This document shows positions 22,312 to 23,215 of a DNA stretch of 23,215 bases, in pieces (position 1 is the stretch's first letter; each line of letters begins with the position of its first letter). The stretch comes from a virus. Under the pieces are notes generated by a model. That model did not search any database, was not told where the DNA came from, and saw nothing but the letters and a program-made list of their open reading frames with translations. The stretch covers positions 1-23,215 of the IMG/VR virus record IMGVR_UViG_3300036651_002509; one strand, 5' to 3'. The position numbers and the translations under genes are program-made.

Positions 22312-22493
22312 ACTGGATCAAAAAACTATTTTGCCGAGTCCATATCCATTCGTGGTCTAAGTGGAAAACTAACCCCGGTTGGAAAAGTATCTGGGCACAA
22401 GAACGGCACTGCATGACGCAAGGGTGCGATACGCGTCAATTCCGCCGAGTCAGGAGAGGCCCGCCGCCTCCTTGTTGTTGTGAAATGGATTAG
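22308..22493 (+). CDS. Small zinc-binding-type protein
   Basis: A 61-residue protein that starts with GTG in a GTGA overlap. The order H-x-W-S-K-W, then ERHCMTQGCDTRQFRRVRR, follows the small phage family H(K/S)WxxW...R-x-C-x(2/4)-C-x(2)-x-Q-x-R-R-V, which probably forms a mini zinc finger. A Cys-rich end (PCCCE) adds potential ligands. The function is unknown. It precedes another short gene with a 4-base gap or overlap depending on start choice. Confidence 0.6.
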   Translation: MNWIKKLFCRVHIHSWSKWKTNPGWKSIWAQERHCMTQGCDTRQFRRVRRGPPPPCCCEMD

Positions 22494-22497
22494 CGCC

Positions 22498-22710
22498 ATG
22501 AGAACCTTTTACGCTGGATCGTGGCGGCACCGACATGGGGATTCGGATTTGACTGATCGCTGGTCTTACAGCATTCGCAAACTCAAAGGCTTCATATTGG
22601 GAGTTGGCTACGGGAAAGGCGGTAAGCTCTCGCCCCCGTTTGTGATGCTCTACCTTGGTTTTTGGTACGTCCTATTCGTGAAAGACGCGCCTTTAATTCC
22701 AGACCCGTGA
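22498..22710 (+). CDS. Small protein with a hydrophobic C-terminal stretch
   Basis: A 70-residue protein. ATG 22498 is chosen over the GTG at 22480, which lies inside the previous gene, although that start is possible. RWSYSIRKLKGFILGVGYGKGGKL is basic and flexible. FVMLYLGFWYVLFV (about 50-63) is hydrophobic enough for one short membrane segment but may be buried core. The function is unknown. It ends in a GTGA overlap with the following ATP-grasp gene. Confidence 0.5.
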   Translation: MRTFYAGSWRHRHGDSDLTDRWSYSIRKLKGFILGVGYGKGGKLSPPFVMLYLGFWYVLFVKDAPLIPDP

Positions 22711-23215
22711 AAGAACTTAGCGAAATCACTTGCTGCTTTATCGACCATAGCGGGCTCTACCAACCCCTGGCCGAGTGCCTCGCCGAGTCGTACAAGCGGG
22801 TGCTCTACTACGACCCAAACGCTGAGGATTCCGAGACCGTCAATGATGACGTGATCGGCGATGAGTTTCCCGACAACCCGCGTTTCGAGCGCATTGATGA
22901 CTACTGGCTGCGCAAGAAGGAGATTGACCTCTTCGTGGTGCCCGACTCCAAGCACGCGGGCGAGCAAATCGAGCTGCAATCCCAGGGTTACCCGGTGTGG
23001 GGCTCCTTCCGCTCCATCTTCCTCGAAAAGTCCCGCGAGACCTTCGTGCGCGTGCTGCATGACCTCGGGTTGGAAGTGCCGAAATACAAGCAAATCATCG
23101 GCATCGACGCGCTACAGGAATACCTCAAGCCGCGAGAGAACCAGATCGTCAAAATCTCGAAGAACCGCCGCACAATGGAGACCAAGAAATGGTCTTCGTG
23201 GGATGAGGATGACCT
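22707..23215 (+). CDS. ATP-grasp-like phage protein, 5' part
   Basis: The gene starts with GTG in a GTGA overlap and runs off the right edge, with 169 codons visible and no stop. EITCCFIDHSGLYQPLAECLAESYKRVLYYDPNAE opens like the pre-ATP-grasp Rossmann part, and NDDVIGDEFPDNPRFERIDDYWL is a linker. EIDLFVVPDSKHAGEQIELQSQGYPVWGSF reflects the region ahead of ATP-grasp subdomain A, and RVLHDLGLEVPKYKQIIGIDALQEYL marks the start of that domain (family resemblance PurD/carboxylate-amine ligase). ISKNRRTMETKKW resembles the family's K-x-S-x(2)-R-G-x-M-E-T-x(3)-W segment. The substrate is unknown. The start codon is supported by the shared overlap pattern. Confidence 0.75.
   Translation, partial: MKELSEITCCFIDHSGLYQPLAECLAESYKRVLYYDPNAEDSETVNDDVIGDEFPDNPRFERIDDYWLRKKEIDLFVVPDSKHAGEQIELQSQGYPVWGSFRSIFLEKSRETFVRVLHDLGLEVPKYKQIIGIDALQEYLKPRENQIVKISKNRRTMETKKWSSWDEDD

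Noticed and set aside
1-23215. CRISPR array, insertion sequence, attachment site or tRNA gene
   Set aside because: No regularly spaced direct repeats, transposase, integrase or tRNA cloverleaf was seen by eye. A tool-based scan could still find a divergent one.

Overview
The window is a GC-rich stretch of a tailed double-stranded DNA phage (Caudoviricetes), or a prophage of one. It carries a large terminase subunit and a portal protein, an IstB/DnaC-type helicase loader, two orphan DNA methyltransferases, three free-standing HNH endonucleases, and many small, tightly packed genes whose starts overlap the previous stop by 4 bases (ATGA or GTGA). No rRNA, tRNA, integrase or housekeeping gene was seen. 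The host cannot be named. Few starts have a convincing Shine-Dalgarno sequence, and several preceded by free leader have none, which hints at a lineage that relies little on Shine-Dalgarno initiation.

Layout. Positions 1-2328 (+ strand) hold the end of a RadC-like JAB/JAMM gene and small phage genes, with a promoter and a strongly folded three-way-junction leader at 586-669. Positions 2329-2708 lie between converging operons and look non-coding. Positions 2709-3695 (- strand) hold four coupled small unknown genes. Positions 3696-4521 have no convincing gene but hold nested and mutually compatible complementary segments, including an 11-bp helix, an 8-bp helix, a 7+7-bp arm, contiguous junction helices and a 7-bp loop pseudoknot. 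This is best read as a ~800-nt structured RNA, probably on the + strand, of the size of the phage-associated GOLLD and ROOL classes. Positions 4522-7570 (- strand) form an early-type operon: a short regulator-like gene next to a palindrome, a conserved phage protein, a PolX-like nucleotidyltransferase, a coiled-coil protein, a beta-class DNA methyltransferase and a Cys-rich protein.

Positions 7655-23215 (+ strand) form a long late-type operon: terminase, helicase loader, HNH, Cys-rich protein, DNA cytosine methyltransferase, then a glycan cassette, then a second HNH, portal, a third HNH, small genes and the start of an ATP-grasp gene. The cassette has four glycosyltransferase-like genes (three are paralogues), an FkbM O-methyltransferase, a MycE-like methyltransferase and a three-domain sugar C-methyltransferase. 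It sits between the packaging genes and the portal and probably builds a methylated glycan on a virion protein, on DNA or on the host surface. The target cannot be decided from sequence.

The most interesting parts are the large folded RNA at about 3704-4508, the folded leader at 586-669 and the glycan cassette at 12752-18405.
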